A stretch of 64,000 nt of DNA from Alphaproteobacteria bacterium (GCA_028289425.1 JANQPL010000017.1:248001-312000); one strand, 5' to 3'. Counted from the stretch's first letter, positions 27,163-37,300 are shown. Notes: a model not told the origin generated them from the letters alone. Translations and numbers: made by a program.

Positions 27163-28137
27163 TTAGATCGGACGGAAGCTGGCCCCAACCACGCGGACTT
27201 TGCCCGGGGCGATGACTTCAGCTTCGACGATACGGTTTGACCTTAAATTCTGAATACGGATGAGTTGTCCCTGGGCGCCGTCTTCCATGGCGCGGCCCGT
27301 GATCGACAGACGGATGCCTGGTGAGTCGAACAAGACCGTAACGGCCGACCCTTTCGGCGCAACCACCGGTGGGCGCACATCGCCAACGCGCACCGGAAAG
27401 GCCGCGCGGATAGAGCGTTTGGGGGACATGCCGATCAGCTGCGTTGCATCGGTCACCATGTTTCCGGTAACGCGGTCGGCGGGATAGTCCACCCAGTTCA
27501 AATCGGACTCGGAAATAACGTCGCCGGGGCGCATGGCGTTGGCCAACACCGGAACGCTCAGAACCTGTATGGCGCGGCCGGAAACGGGCAGGGTGATTTC
27601 GTCGCCCATCGTGTCGGTGGCGCTCAACTCACCGCGGAAAAACTTGCGCGTGGGATCATATTCGTCGAGCCGCACCGTCAGTTCGGGCGCGGACCCTTTC
27701 GCCACATACAGTTTCAAATTGCGCGACGGAAGCTGCACCTGGATTTTGCCCGTGGCCCCACGCTCTTCGATGGCGCTGGCAATGGCCGCCTTGATTTCCT
27801 CGGGCGGAATAAGATCGCTTGCACGTTTCACCGTGATGCGCTGAACCCGCTCCACGTTGCGCCAGTTCAGCCCACGCTTGGCGGCGGCGGCCCGCACACG
27901 GCTGGGGCTCAATTGAGACACCTTACCCGGGGCGGGGGCCCGTGCAATGCGGATGTGTTGGATCTCTTCTTTGCCGACGAAACTATCGGCTTCAAATAGA
28001 TCGCCGAAAGTGACGAACTCCTGGTCGACCATGATGGACTTTTTCAGCATGGTCTCGGCAAGTGCCTGGGGGGCGATGCCGCACGCAAAACCGAGGATGA
28101 ATAGGGCAAGCGCGCATTTTGCGAACGGTTTCTTCAT
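27163..28137 (-). CDS. flgA: FlgA P-ring assembly chaperone
   Basis: A 324-residue periplasmic chaperone for P-ring (FlgI) assembly. A signal peptide covers residues 1-28 (KCALALFILGFACGIAPQALA). The C-terminal half has the SAF-type domain: VPVLANAMRPGDVISESDL, DRVTGNMVTDATQLIGMSPK, VRVGDVRPPVVAPKG and the final QGQLIRIQNLRSNRIVEAEV, typical of FlgA. It lies seven bases after flgG and 20 bases before flgH. It is longer than enterobacterial FlgA (about 220), as is common in alphaproteobacteria. Confidence 0.93.
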   Translation of the reverse strand: MKKPFAKCALALFILGFACGIAPQALAETMLKKSIMVDQEFVTFGDLFEADSFVGKEEIQHIRIARAPAPGKVSQLSPSRVRAAAAKRGLNWRNVERVQRITVKRASDLIPPEEIKAAIASAIEERGATGKIQVQLPSRNLKLYVAKGSAPELTVRLDEYDPTRKFFRGELSATDTMGDEITLPVSGRAIQVLSVPVLANAMRPGDVISESDLNWVDYPADRVTGNMVTDATQLIGMSPKRSIRAAFPVRVGDVRPPVVAPKGSAVTVLFDSPGIRLSITGRAMEDGAQGQLIRIQNLRSNRIVEAEVIAPGKVRVVGASFRPI

Positions 28138-28144
28138 TTTAAGT

Positions 28145-28930
28145 CTACCTTAGATTTGCCGTGGCCTGGAGCATTTCGTCGGAGGTGCTGATCACCCGAG
28201 CGTTCATTTCGTACGCACGCTGAGCGGTGATCAGTGCGGTAATTTCAGAGACCGGGTCCACATTGGAGGTCTCGATAAAGCCTTGCAGAATGGTGCCGAA
28301 TCCCGTCGAGCCCGGCGATCCGGTTGTGGCGGTGCCGGAGGCGGCGCTTTCCAGGAATAGATTGTCACCAATGGATTCAAGGCCCGACTCGTTGAAGAAG
28401 TTCGACAGCTCAAGCTGGCCTACTGTTTGCGGCGCCACCTGACCCGAGATCACGGCCTGCACCGAACCGGTGGCGCTGATTGCCACATCAATGGCGTTTT
28501 GCGGAATGGTGATGGCGGGTTGCACCACATAGCCTTCCGACGTCACCAATTGACCGGTCGGGCTGGTGGCGAAAGAGCCGGCACGCGTATACGCTTCTTG
28601 GCCATTCGGCAGTTCCACACGGAAGAAGCCGCGGCCCTGCACGGCCACGTCGAAGGTATTCTCGGTGGCCACCAAATTGCCCTGGTCCGTCACACGGTAG
28701 ACCGATCCGGCTTTCACGCCCGTGCCCACTTGAATGCCGGCGGGGACGATGGTGCCGGATTCGGAGGACGTTGCGCCGACACGCTCAATATTTTCGTAGA
28801 TCAGATCCTGAAACTCCGCCCGCTGACGTTTAAAACCGGTGGTGTTCAGGTTGGCGATATTGTTGGAGATAACTTCAACGTTTAGCTGTTGAGCCAACAT
28901 CCCCGTCGCTGCGATGCTCAGTGATTTCAT
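28145..28930 (-). CDS. flgG: Distal rod protein FlgG
   Basis: A 261-residue axial protein of the distal rod. The N-terminus (KSLSIAATGMLAQQLNVEVI, then SNNIANLNTTGFKRQRAEF) is the family signature. The C-terminus (GFIETSNVDPVSEITALITA, then QRAYEMNARVISTSDEMLQ) is also diagnostic. Length matches FlgG (about 260). It follows flgF after 30 bases in the same operon. Confidence 0.97.
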   Translation of the reverse strand: MKSLSIAATGMLAQQLNVEVISNNIANLNTTGFKRQRAEFQDLIYENIERVGATSSESGTIVPAGIQVGTGVKAGSVYRVTDQGNLVATENTFDVAVQGRGFFRVELPNGQEAYTRAGSFATSPTGQLVTSEGYVVQPAITIPQNAIDVAISATGSVQAVISGQVAPQTVGQLELSNFFNESGLESIGDNLFLESAASGTATTGSPGSTGFGTILQGFIETSNVDPVSEITALITAQRAYEMNARVISTSDEMLQATANLR

Positions 28931-28960
28931 GTCTGTGGTTCCTTGAAACGTGCGTTTCCG

Positions 28961-29692
28961 TTAACTGTTGCCGGAGAGTTCGTTGACCGCCTTACGCTGC
29001 AGGTCTTCCGCATCGGAAATGATGCTCGCGGCGGATTGGTAAGCGCGCGAGACCTCAATCATCTTGGTCACTTCCAGAATCGGCTGCACATTGGACGTTT
29101 CGATCATGCCTTGATGGACCGTTACGCTGTCGGCCGGAAACGGGTCTTGTTCCGTTTCGTACATGCTGGCGCCGATTTTGCGCATGTCGTTCAAATTCTC
29201 GAACGTCACAACGTTAAATGACGTTTTGGGGCCCAAAGAGGTTTCGATGCTGCCGTCTTTGGCAATCTGAATGTCGCTCTCGTCAGGGCCGATGGTGATT
29301 TCGTTGCCGTTAACGTCCAGCACCGGGTGCATCTCAGATGTTACGAGCCGTCCGTCTTCATCCAACTTGAAGTTGCCGTTGCGGGTGTAACGCTGACCTT
29401 CCGGCGTATCGACCACAAAGAACCCTTTGCCGGACAGGGCCAGGTCGATGGCGCCGCCGGTTTCTACGAGCGCGCCGTCCTCAAAATTGCGGAAGACCGC
29501 CTTGTCCTGCACGAAAGAGATTTCGCTGCCCACTTCGTTGCCCGAACCCACCTCCTGGAGGATTTGTTCGAACAACACGTTCTCGGCTTTGAAACCCGTG
29601 GTGTTCATGTTTGCGATGTTGTTCGCAACAATGTCCAGGCTTCGCCGGTTGGCGATTTGGTTGGACATGGCGACTAAAATGGCATTTTCCAT
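28961..29692 (-). CDS. flgF: Proximal rod protein FlgF
   Basis: A 243-residue rod protein. The N-terminus MENAILVAMSNQIANRRSLD, then VANNIANMNTTGFKAE, and the C-terminus GMIETSNVQPILEVTKMIEV, then SRAYQSAASIISDAEDLQRK identify FlgF. The ATG at 29692 is chosen because it has AGGAAG upstream and because a sigma-54 promoter lies at 29735-29749. The longer open frame to 29842 would run through that promoter. First gene of flgF-flgG-flgA-flgH. Confidence 0.95.
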   Translation of the reverse strand: MENAILVAMSNQIANRRSLDIVANNIANMNTTGFKAENVLFEQILQEVGSGNEVGSEISFVQDKAVFRNFEDGALVETGGAIDLALSGKGFFVVDTPEGQRYTRNGNFKLDEDGRLVTSEMHPVLDVNGNEITIGPDESDIQIAKDGSIETSLGPKTSFNVVTFENLNDMRKIGASMYETEQDPFPADSVTVHQGMIETSNVQPILEVTKMIEVSRAYQSAASIISDAEDLQRKAVNELSGNS

Positions 29693-29734
29693 ATCTGGCA
29701 GCTTCCTGTTTGGCCTTAGTCGACAAGCCAATGC

Positions 29735-29749
29735 GCAAGACATGTGCCA
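29735..29749 (-). promoter_or_regulatory. Sigma-54 promoter of flgF operon
   Basis: On the minus strand, TGGCACA-N4-TTGC with exact spacing, ending 43 bases before the flgF ATG. It supports the shorter flgF start and late-class control of flgF-flgG-flgA-flgH. Confidence 0.8.
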
Positions 29750-29961
29750 GCGGGAAACGGTCTCAAAACCGGCAGAAACGGTGGGCGTTTTAAGGAAGGT
29801 TGGCGGATCGGACGGCGGGCAACGGAACTGTTTGCCCGGCATTAATTTCCGGTCAGATCATTGAACCAAACTTTAACCCACCCGCTCTAATTTGAGCAAT
29901 GCACTTATCCGCGGTGATGCGTGCGTTTTGGTAAATCATCCGTAAACTGCTGGATACCATC

Positions 29962-30507
29962 GTGGCGGAAGATCAAGCACCCGAAGAAGAAGTCAACGAA
30001 GAAATCCCGGAAGGCGAGGAGTTAGAACCGCCCAAAAAATCCGGCATGAGCAAGATGATCTTGTTCGCGGGCGTGCCCGTGCTGCTGATTGTGGTGGGGC
30101 TGGGCGCGGCCTATTTCCTGGGCTTCTTTGGCGGCGGCGCTGAAGAACATGCCGCCGACGAACATGGCGAAGAACACGGCGAACATGAAGAGACAAAGCA
30201 AGAGCTTGTCTTTTATGACCTGCCGGATTTGCTGGTCAATCTGAGTACGGGCGACGGGGAAACGCGCTATCTCAAGCTGCGCATTGCGCTTGAGCTGTCC
30301 GAGCAGGCGGCGGTTGAAAAAGTCGAAGTGGTTATGCCGCGCATCGTCGACAATTTTCAAGTCTATCTGCGCGAATTGCGGCTGGAAGATCTGAACGGAT
30401 CCGCGGGCATCTACCGCATGCGCGAGGAACTTCTGAAGCGGATCAATCTGTCGCTTCAGGAAGTGGCCGTGCAGGACGTGCTTTTCAAAGAAATCATTGT
30501 GCAGTGA
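29962..30507 (+). CDS. fliL: FliL, basal body/stator-associated protein
   Basis: A 181-residue inner-membrane protein that surrounds the stator and supports motor function. An acidic cytoplasmic N-terminus is followed by one membrane helix (MILFAGVPVLLIVVGLGAAY, residues 32-55), a His/Glu-rich stretch (EEHAADEHGEEHGEHEE), and a periplasmic stomatin-like FliL domain (LPDLLVNLSTGDGETRYLKL, then RDLLLKRINLSLQEV-like C-terminus with VQDVLFKEIIVQ). GTG start with a weak ribosome site. Followed by fliM after 15 bases, as in Caulobacter. Confidence 0.93.
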   Translation: MAEDQAPEEEVNEEIPEGEELEPPKKSGMSKMILFAGVPVLLIVVGLGAAYFLGFFGGGAEEHAADEHGEEHGEHEETKQELVFYDLPDLLVNLSTGDGETRYLKLRIALELSEQAAVEKVEVVMPRIVDNFQVYLRELRLEDLNGSAGIYRMREELLKRINLSLQEVAVQDVLFKEIIVQ

Positions 30508-30522
30508 GCGTGCCGACGAATA

Positions 30523-31641
30523 ATGGCTGACGAAGAGACACCGCAAGAAGAAGAACTCCCCGAAGGCGGCGCCGCGCCGGCGGAAGGCGACGCACCGGCC
30601 GACGGTGAGGCGCCCGCAGCAAGCGAGGCCGCGCCGGAAGAAGGTGCAGCCGCCGGTGAAGAGGGCGAAGACGAACGCATCCTTAATCAGGATGAGATCG
30701 ACAGCCTGCTCGGTTTCGACATCGACGACGACGCAGGGGCCCAAGGGGGCGGTATCCGCGCGATTATCAATTCCGCATTGGTGTCTTATGAACGGCTGCC
30801 GATGCTGGAAATCGTGTTCGACCGGCTGGTGCGCTTAATGACCACGTCGCTGCGCAACTTCACGTCGGACAATGTGGAGGTAAGCCTCGACAACATTTCC
30901 GCCATTCGGTTCGGCGATTATCTGAATTCCATTCCGTTGCCCGCCATCTTGTCCGTGTTCAGAGCGGAAGAGCTGGACAATTACGGTTTGTTCACGGTGG
31001 AATCGAACCTGATCTATTCCATCGTTGACGTGCTTCTTGGCGGACGCCGGGGCACCGCGGCCATGCGGATTGAAGGGCGGCCCTATACCACCATCGAGCG
31101 GACGCTGGTGCGCCGGATGATCGAAGTGGTCTTGCAGGACATGAAGTCGGCCTTCGAACCCTTGTCGCCGGTCAACTTCAAATTGGAGCGGATCGAAACC
31201 AATCCGCGCTTTGCCGCCATTGCGCGGCCGGCCAATGCGGCGATCCTTGTGAAGCTGCGCATCGACATGGAAGATCGCGGCGGCCGTATCGAGCTTTTGT
31301 TGCCTTATGCCACGCTGGAGCCGATCCGCAAGGTGCTGCTGCAGATGTTCATGGGCGAAAAATTCGGCCGCGACAGTATTTGGGAGGGCCACCTGGCCAC
31401 CGAATTGTGGTCCACGAAACTGCAGATCGACGCGGTGCTCGACGAACAGGTCATGTCGCTCAACGATGTGATGAATCTGGAAGTGGGGCAAACCATCGTG
31501 TTGAACACGGCGCCCGACAGTGCAGTGGAACTGCGGTGCGGCGGCGTGCCCTTGCTGGAGGGCCGCATGGGGCGGCTGGGGTCTCATGTGGCGGTGCGCG
31601 TGGACGAACGGATTTCCCGCGCAACCACGGAAGAGATCTAG
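30523..31641 (+). CDS. fliM: Flagellar switch protein FliM
   Basis: A 372-residue C-ring protein that binds CheY-P and sets rotation direction. The CheY-P binding peptide is recognisable as LNQDEIDSLLGFD near residue 54. Before it is an extra Glu/Ala/Pro-rich stretch of about 50 residues (repeats like APADGEAPAASEAAPEEG), not usual for FliM. The middle domain includes IFDRLVRLMTTSLRNFTSDNV-like sequence, and the C-terminal FliN-like domain carries DEQVMSLNDVMNLEVGQTI. Follows fliL closely. Confidence 0.95.
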   Translation: MADEETPQEEELPEGGAAPAEGDAPADGEAPAASEAAPEEGAAAGEEGEDERILNQDEIDSLLGFDIDDDAGAQGGGIRAIINSALVSYERLPMLEIVFDRLVRLMTTSLRNFTSDNVEVSLDNISAIRFGDYLNSIPLPAILSVFRAEELDNYGLFTVESNLIYSIVDVLLGGRRGTAAMRIEGRPYTTIERTLVRRMIEVVLQDMKSAFEPLSPVNFKLERIETNPRFAAIARPANAAILVKLRIDMEDRGGRIELLLPYATLEPIRKVLLQMFMGEKFGRDSIWEGHLATELWSTKLQIDAVLDEQVMSLNDVMNLEVGQTIVLNTAPDSAVELRCGGVPLLEGRMGRLGSHVAVRVDERISRATTEEI

Positions 31642-31652
31642 GGAGTCTTTGG

Positions 31653-32066
31653 ATGCCGTATGGGATGATTTTGGAAGGCGTCGTTGCCGTGTTGCTGGTC
31701 GTAACCGTGGGCTACTGCTTCGTGCTGGACCGGCGGTTGCAGGCGCTGCGCGCCGGGCGCGAAGAACTGCAAAAAGTGGTGCAGGACTTGAATGCCACGA
31801 TCGGCCGTGCACAGACGACTATTCTCGACCTCAAATCCAATGCGGGGGATACGGCCCGCATCCTGGATGAGCGCATTGCCAAGGCGCAAGGACTTGCCGA
31901 CGAACTGTCCCTGATGGTGCAGTCGGGCAACAGCATTGCCGAGCGTCTTGCAGACCGGCCGAGTGCGCGCACAGCGTCCGCCCGGGATTCGGGTGCGGGG
32001 CCAACAGAAGAAACAAGAACGGGCAAAGAAGCGGGGCTGCTGAATGCACTTCGGCAGGTTCGATAG
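31653..32066 (+). CDS. DUF6468-type membrane protein of flagellar operon
   Basis: A 137-residue protein. One N-terminal membrane helix (ILEGVVAVLLVVTVGYCFVL) is followed by a coiled coil to residue 95 (RAGREELQKVVQDLNATIGR, then ILDERIAKAQGLADELSLMV) and a polar tail. Such proteins are regularly found between fliM and the MotE-like gene in alphaproteobacteria; the function is unknown. I recognise it by position and by the helix plus coiled-coil layout; the DUF name is from memory. ATG 31653 follows the fliM stop after 11 bases. Confidence 0.65.
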   Translation: MPYGMILEGVVAVLLVVTVGYCFVLDRRLQALRAGREELQKVVQDLNATIGRAQTTILDLKSNAGDTARILDERIAKAQGLADELSLMVQSGNSIAERLADRPSARTASARDSGAGPTEETRTGKEAGLLNALRQVR

Positions 32067-32100
32067 CAGTAGACAGGCGTATAAAACAGGAAGAGACAGG

Positions 32101-32838
32101 ATGTCCAAGAGGGTGCGTTTACTACCGGTCTTGATGATGGCGGCGATCACGCTGTTCGGCCTTAAGACCATCAGCATTTGGACCGGCGTGAATGCGTTTA
32201 TGACCGGCATCGGCACGGCCGTTGCGGAAGAGCCGGTTCGGACGCATACGGAAACCGTTGAGGCCCATGTGGATGACGGTCACGACGACCACAAAGAGGC
32301 ATCGAAAGCAGACGAGGAAGGCGGCCATCAAGGCGAAAAAAAGCCATCGGTGAAGAAGGCCGCGGCACGCCAGGTCGATTCGCGGGATTCCTCGTTTTAC
32401 AGCCGATCCGAAATCGAAGTGCTGCAGCAATTGGGCGACCGCCGTCAGCAACTCGAAGCGCGCGAGCGTGAAATCGCCATGCGCGAACAGCTTTTGGTCG
32501 CGGCGGAACAGCGCCTTGAGCAAAAAGTCGCGGAACTGAAAGAAATCGAAGCCAAGATCCAAACCCTCCTGGTACAGAAGGAAGGTGAGGAAGAAAAGAA
32601 AATCGCAAGCCTGGTTAAGGTTTACGAAAGCATGAAAGCCAAGGACGCGGCGCGCATTTTCGACAAGCTCGAGATGGAGGTGCTGCTCCCCGTGGCTCAG
32701 CGCATGAAAGAGCAAAAGTTTGCGGCGGTTCTCGCAAAGATGGAATCAGGCGCCGCCCAGCGTTTGACGGTGGAGCTTGCGGCAGAGCAGGAATATGAGG
32801 GCGCTGAGGACGTCTCGGCAGAGTTAATCGACCCTTAA
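32101..32838 (+). CDS. MotE-like periplasmic chaperone (MgtE N-like domain)
   Basis: A 245-residue protein. It has a signal or membrane segment at 10-40 (LPVLMMAAITLFGLKTISIW), a His/Asp/Lys-rich region, a long coiled coil (EVLQQLGDRRQQLEAREREI to about residue 175) and a C-terminal MgtE_N-like domain (VYESMKAKDAARIFDKLEME, then VLLPVAQRMKEQKFAAVLAKM). MotE in Sinorhizobium helps fold the stator-associated MotC in the periplasm. The start is ATG 32101 (AGGAAGAGACAGG upstream), not the in-frame ATG at 32044, which lies inside the previous gene. The stop codon is embedded in a CtrA box. Confidence 0.8.
   Translation: MSKRVRLLPVLMMAAITLFGLKTISIWTGVNAFMTGIGTAVAEEPVRTHTETVEAHVDDGHDDHKEASKADEEGGHQGEKKPSVKKAAARQVDSRDSSFYSRSEIEVLQQLGDRRQQLEAREREIAMREQLLVAAEQRLEQKVAELKEIEAKIQTLLVQKEGEEEKKIASLVKVYESMKAKDAARIFDKLEMEVLLPVAQRMKEQKFAAVLAKMESGAAQRLTVELAAEQEYEGAEDVSAELIDP
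32824..32838 (+). promoter_or_regulatory. CtrA box upstream of MotB-like genes
   Basis: A perfect TTAA-N7-TTAA site overlapping the stop codon of the MotE-like gene, 149 bases before the ATG at 32988. A second near-match (TTAA-N7-TTTA) follows at 32852-32866. The 149-bp gap after it carries no gene and could hold the promoter of the motB-like operon. Confidence 0.55.
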
Positions 32839-32987
32839 TCTTCCCAAGTTCTTAACCCCACATTTACGCCGAAAACATAGGCTCAACCCTGTCTTCGCGC
32901 GCGTTTTTGCGTGGCGTCAACAGCGGCGCCGACGCCGGGCGGCAAGCGGAGACCAATGGATGAGGGGCGGCTGTTTCGTGAAGCGTT

Positions 32988-33662
32988 ATGAACGCATTTG
33001 ACCACCAGTCAAAATCTGAAGTCACGCGTCCTGTCGTCACGCCACGGACGAACGTTTATCTGTCCCTTTACCTGGTGATCTTCGGGTTTTTTGTGGTGCT
33101 GGTAAATGATTCCGAGCTTAGCAGCGAAAAATCATCCGAGGCCCTCTCAAGTGTCAAAGAAACATTCTTTCAGAACAAGCAGGAAGGTGTAGCACTGCGT
33201 GCCCGAGCGCCTCGCAATGCGCAAGGCGCCGACACGTTTCTCAATGCGGTCGCGTCCCTTGCTCAGACAGAGTTTCCGAGCGCCGATCTCACTTTCGGTC
33301 CGCAAAAACAAACCCTGACCATTCGCCTCGACGCGGAAACGCTATTCGTCGCCAAGACGGCGGCGGTGCAAAGGGACGCCCGTCTTGCTTTGGCGGCGCT
33401 GTCGGATTTGTTGAGCCAAACCGCAGGCGCGGGCACCGTATCGGTTATTGTGCCGCGCCGCGAGGGGGTTTCACCCGACCAAATCGCCGCGCGGCCGGCA
33501 GATATCAGGCGCGCGCAAGTCATTGCATCGTTGCTGGAGACGGGAGCTGGCGGGCCGGCAGGCTTTGTGGGCTATGCGGATCAGCCGTCGGGCATCATCC
33601 TCATCTCGATTGATGCGGCGCCAATGCGCATAACCCATGTTTCCGGAAGGCGATCTCTGTGA
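32988..33662 (+). CDS. MotB-like protein without the ion-binding aspartate
   Basis: A 224-residue protein with one N-terminal membrane helix (NVYLSLYLVIFGFFVVLVND) and a soluble periplasmic domain. The helix aligns with that of the next protein and of MotB at the FF motif. At the position of the ion-binding Asp of MotB there is Ser, and there is no Asp in the membrane segment until its end. The C-terminal domain (FGPQKQTLTIRLDAETLFVA, then RRAQVIASLL) has an OmpA-like layout but not the standard peptidoglycan-binding residues. It overlaps the next gene by four bases (ATGA-type). It probably pairs with the second MotB-like protein rather than conducting ions. Confidence 0.55.
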   Translation: MNAFDHQSKSEVTRPVVTPRTNVYLSLYLVIFGFFVVLVNDSELSSEKSSEALSSVKETFFQNKQEGVALRARAPRNAQGADTFLNAVASLAQTEFPSADLTFGPQKQTLTIRLDAETLFVAKTAAVQRDARLALAALSDLLSQTAGAGTVSVIVPRREGVSPDQIAARPADIRRAQVIASLLETGAGGPAGFVGYADQPSGIILISIDAAPMRITHVSGRRSL

Positions 33663-34330
33663 TGGCGGGCCCGACGCAACATGCCTTTTCGGCGCACACC
33701 CCCGAACCCGCTACGGCTGGGCGGGGCAGTGATATCTGGATGATCACCTTTGCCGACTTAATGGCGCTGGTGCTTGCCTTCTTTGTGTTGTTGTTTTCCA
33801 TGTCCGATTTGGATGCCAAACGGTGGGACGGCGTGGTCGCGTCGCTTTCCAAAGAATTGACCCCGCTTGCTTCCCGTGCCGGTGACATCGCTGCCTTGGC
33901 AGGTCCACGACGGCACGCCCAACCGCGGGGCGTGGAAACGCGGGCCGGCTACCTCAAATCTCTCATCGCTTCACGGTTCGAGGAACAGATCCGTACAAAG
34001 ATGGTCTCCGTACGCGCGCAGCGCACGGTGGTGATGATGACCGTGGATCCGTCGATCATCTCAGCCGGCGGCGAGGTTTTGTCGGAGTTGGCGGCGTTTC
34101 TGGAGACGCTGCGCGAACCCGTGGAAATCATCGTGCAGGCACCGGCGAGCGATGCGAATGCGCCGACGTCCGCGTCCCAAGGTCTTATCTTCGGCGAAAC
34201 GGTTTTGCAGGCGCTGAAATCTAGCGGCTATACGACGAACGCGCCAATCCTGGTCAACCTCAGCGATGCGCGCAGCAGCAATCAATCCGACACCCACCTC
34301 AGTTTACGCATACGGACCGGCCGCCGATGA
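33659..34330 (+). CDS. MotB-like stator protein with divergent C-terminus
   Basis: A 223-residue protein. Residues 25-50 (DIWMITFADLMALVLAFFVL, then LFSMSDLDAKRW) match the MotB membrane helix, including the Asp in FADLM that binds the translocated ion. The C-terminal part is OmpA-like in layout (VDPSIISAGGEVLSELAAFL, then VEIIVQAPASDANAPTSASQ) but lacks the clear D-x8-LS-x2-R-A peptidoglycan-binding signature. No motA is present in the window. It overlaps neighbours on both sides by four bases, so the three genes form a coupled operon. A stator role is likely, but the partner is missing from view. Confidence 0.65.
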   Translation: MMAGPTQHAFSAHTPEPATAGRGSDIWMITFADLMALVLAFFVLLFSMSDLDAKRWDGVVASLSKELTPLASRAGDIAALAGPRRHAQPRGVETRAGYLKSLIASRFEEQIRTKMVSVRAQRTVVMMTVDPSIISAGGEVLSELAAFLETLREPVEIIVQAPASDANAPTSASQGLIFGETVLQALKSSGYTTNAPILVNLSDARSSNQSDTHLSLRIRTGRR

Positions 34331-37300
34331 TGCACCGTGCACACATAAGGCGGATGATAGCCGCATTCTTGGCGCTGTTTTTGTCGTTGACGCTCTACAG
34401 CGTGGCGGCTGCCAAGCTTGACATCAAAACGGAAGTTTTCGATCAAGACGGATACATCCGGCTGGTGTTCGATTGGCCCGGCCGGCCGCGCGCCACGGCG
34501 GAAATCGAAAACGGCGTTTTGGTGATCTATTTCGAAGAACCGTTTTCCACAGATCTCAAATATCTGCGCAACAAGCTCAAACCCTATGTGTCGCGCGTAC
34601 GGCAAGACGATAAGAGCAAGACCTTGCGTTTGGCCCTCAGGGGCGATCTGAGGCTCTTCACGGCCGTTGTCGACAATCAATTGGCGCTTGATTTACTGCC
34701 GCTTTTTTGGCGTGACGCGCCGCCGCCTTTTTACGGCACGGCGCCGGATTTAGAGGCGGTTGAAAAGTCGATCGAGCGACTGGGTACGGAAGCCGATGAG
34801 CGTCACAAGATCGCTGCTTTCGATCCGCCTGCGCCCTATCTTGCGTTGAATGTACAGGTGGGAGAGCGCAATGAGTTCACCCGCATCGTCTTTGAGTGGC
34901 CGGAACTGGTCGACTACGAGCTGACCGAAGCAGACGGCCGTATCGATCTTACGTTCAACAAGAATGCCAGGCCCAAACTCGCCCGGTTTCGTGTGGACCC
35001 GCCTAAATTCATGTTGGGGGCCGACTACAACAACAAGCAGAAGACCCTGCATGTGGCTTTTCAGATCGAGCCGAATGTGGTGGTGAAGCACTTCCGTGAC
35101 GGGACGAAAATCGCCGTCGATTTGTGGGCAGAGCAACGAACGTTGGACGTGTCGGAAAATTCTGCGGAGCCGGAACAAGCCTCGCCGGAACAAGCCGCAC
35201 CGCCGGCGTTGAAAGTGGCGGAGATTGACTCCGAAGAGACCGCGGCGGCGACGCCGACATCGGCACCGAAGGAAGAGCCAAAGGCCGAACAACCGGTCGA
35301 CTTGGAGGCGCCTGCGCCTCGGGAAGAGTTGAATGTGGCCAAGAGTGGCGCCACGAACGATGCCGATTTTCATCTCGCGCCCAAAATAAAACCCGGCGAC
35401 GCCAGCACACCCGGTGACGGGATTGAGACGGCAGAGGTGGAGCAGGCTTTCCTGTCGGCCACGGAACGCAAGGCGCCAGATCGCCGCGTGTCCGGCTTCC
35501 GGGTCCAGGTCAGCGCCCAACAAAACCAAACGCGCCTCACGTTTCCGTGGCCGCACGACGTGGAAACGGCCATCTTTCGCCGTGCCGACCACATTTGGAT
35601 TGTGTTCTCTGAAGAAGCCGCCATCGATCTGAGTGGCATTGATCGGCGGGTCAAGCAACACATCGTCAATATTGCGGAACTCGACGTACCTCAAGCCACT
35701 GTGCTTCGACTACGTGTGCCTGAAGGCGTTTATGCATCGGCGTCCACAGAGGGGACGGATTGGACCGTCACCATTGCGGAAGACAAGCGAATGCTGCGGA
35801 GCAACGTTCCGATTGCCCGCTTCGCGGCAACCCCTGCAGACACCAAAGTTGAACTTGATCTCGGTAAGCCCGCTACAGTCTACTGGCTGACGGACCCTGA
35901 AATCGGCGATGACCTCGCCGTGGTTACCGCTGGGGCCAATGTGCGCGGCGTTGCGTCCACGCGGAAGTTTGTGGATTTCAGTCTGATTGAAACCGCACAC
36001 GGCGTGGCTGTCGAGCCGGCCGTCGACGATCTGTTTGTCGGCATCGATCCGGACGGCAATGTGATTGTCCGCTCCCTATCGGGACTTTCCCTGTCAACGC
36101 CGGACCGTACCGCTTGGGGCACCGGTGAGTCCATTCTGAAATTCATTTCCCGTCCCGCCTTTGTGGACGTGGAGGCGTGGAAAACAGAACTTGATTTTGC
36201 CTCGCGCCGTCAAGAATTGCAGCTTGCCGTTTCAACCGCCGATGGGCCGGAACTTGAGTCCGCGCGCTTCGATCTTGCCCGCTTTTATGTAGCCCATGAA
36301 CTCCCCACGGAAGCGCTGGGGATCGTTTCGCTGATATTGCAGGACAACCCCACCTCGGAGAATTCCGCTGCCGTGCGCGCGATACGCGGCATTGCGAGTT
36401 TGCTTCTTGGCCGCGTTGACGACGCTGCCGAAGACCTCGACCACCGTCTGCTGGAGAACGATCCGGATGCCGGCTTGTGGCAGGGGCTGGCCGCCTACCG
36501 CCGCGAAAAGATGGAACGGGCGGAAACCCAATTCGACCGGTCCAAGGGAGTGTTGGAAGAGTATCCGCCCGCATGGCGCAAACGATTTGCCTTGTCGGCG
36601 GCCAATGCGCTGCTCGACTTGAACAAGGTTGACGCGGCACGGGAATATCTCGCCGTTATCCCGACGCCTAAATCGGGCCGACTTGAAAGCCCGGAACTCC
36701 AATTGGCCCATGCCCGCGCGCTGGAAGCGGAAGGTAACAGCGATGCCGCCATTGAGCTCTATCAAGAGGCCACATTGTCGAGCCATTTGCCGTCATCCGT
36801 ACGCGCACAATTCCACTCGACCCGGCTGCTGACCAAGATCGAGTCGATCACCAAGGACGAGGCAATCGACCGGCTGGACGGTCTTCGGTTCCAATGGCGC
36901 GGCGATGCGCTCGAACTCGCCATTCTGTCCGAGCTTGGCAATTTGATGATCGAGCAGGACCGCTATCGTGACGGATTGGCGGTGTTGCGCACAGCCGTTA
37001 TGCACTACCCGGACGAAAAGCGCGCACGCAGCGTGACCGACGATATGGCGGACGCGTTCGCCAAACTCTATTTGGAAGGCGAGGCCGACAACCTGCCGCC
37101 AATACAAGCGCTGGCTTTGTTTTATGACTACCGTGAATTGACACCGATCGGCCGGCGCGGGGACGATATGATCCGGCGCTTGGCCGACCGTCTGTCGGAT
37201 GTGGATTTGCTGGAACAAGCAGCCGATCTCCTCAGCCACCAAGTAGAAAACCGGCTTCACGGAGTCGCCAAAGCGCAAGTGGCCGCTCGTCTTGCCATGG

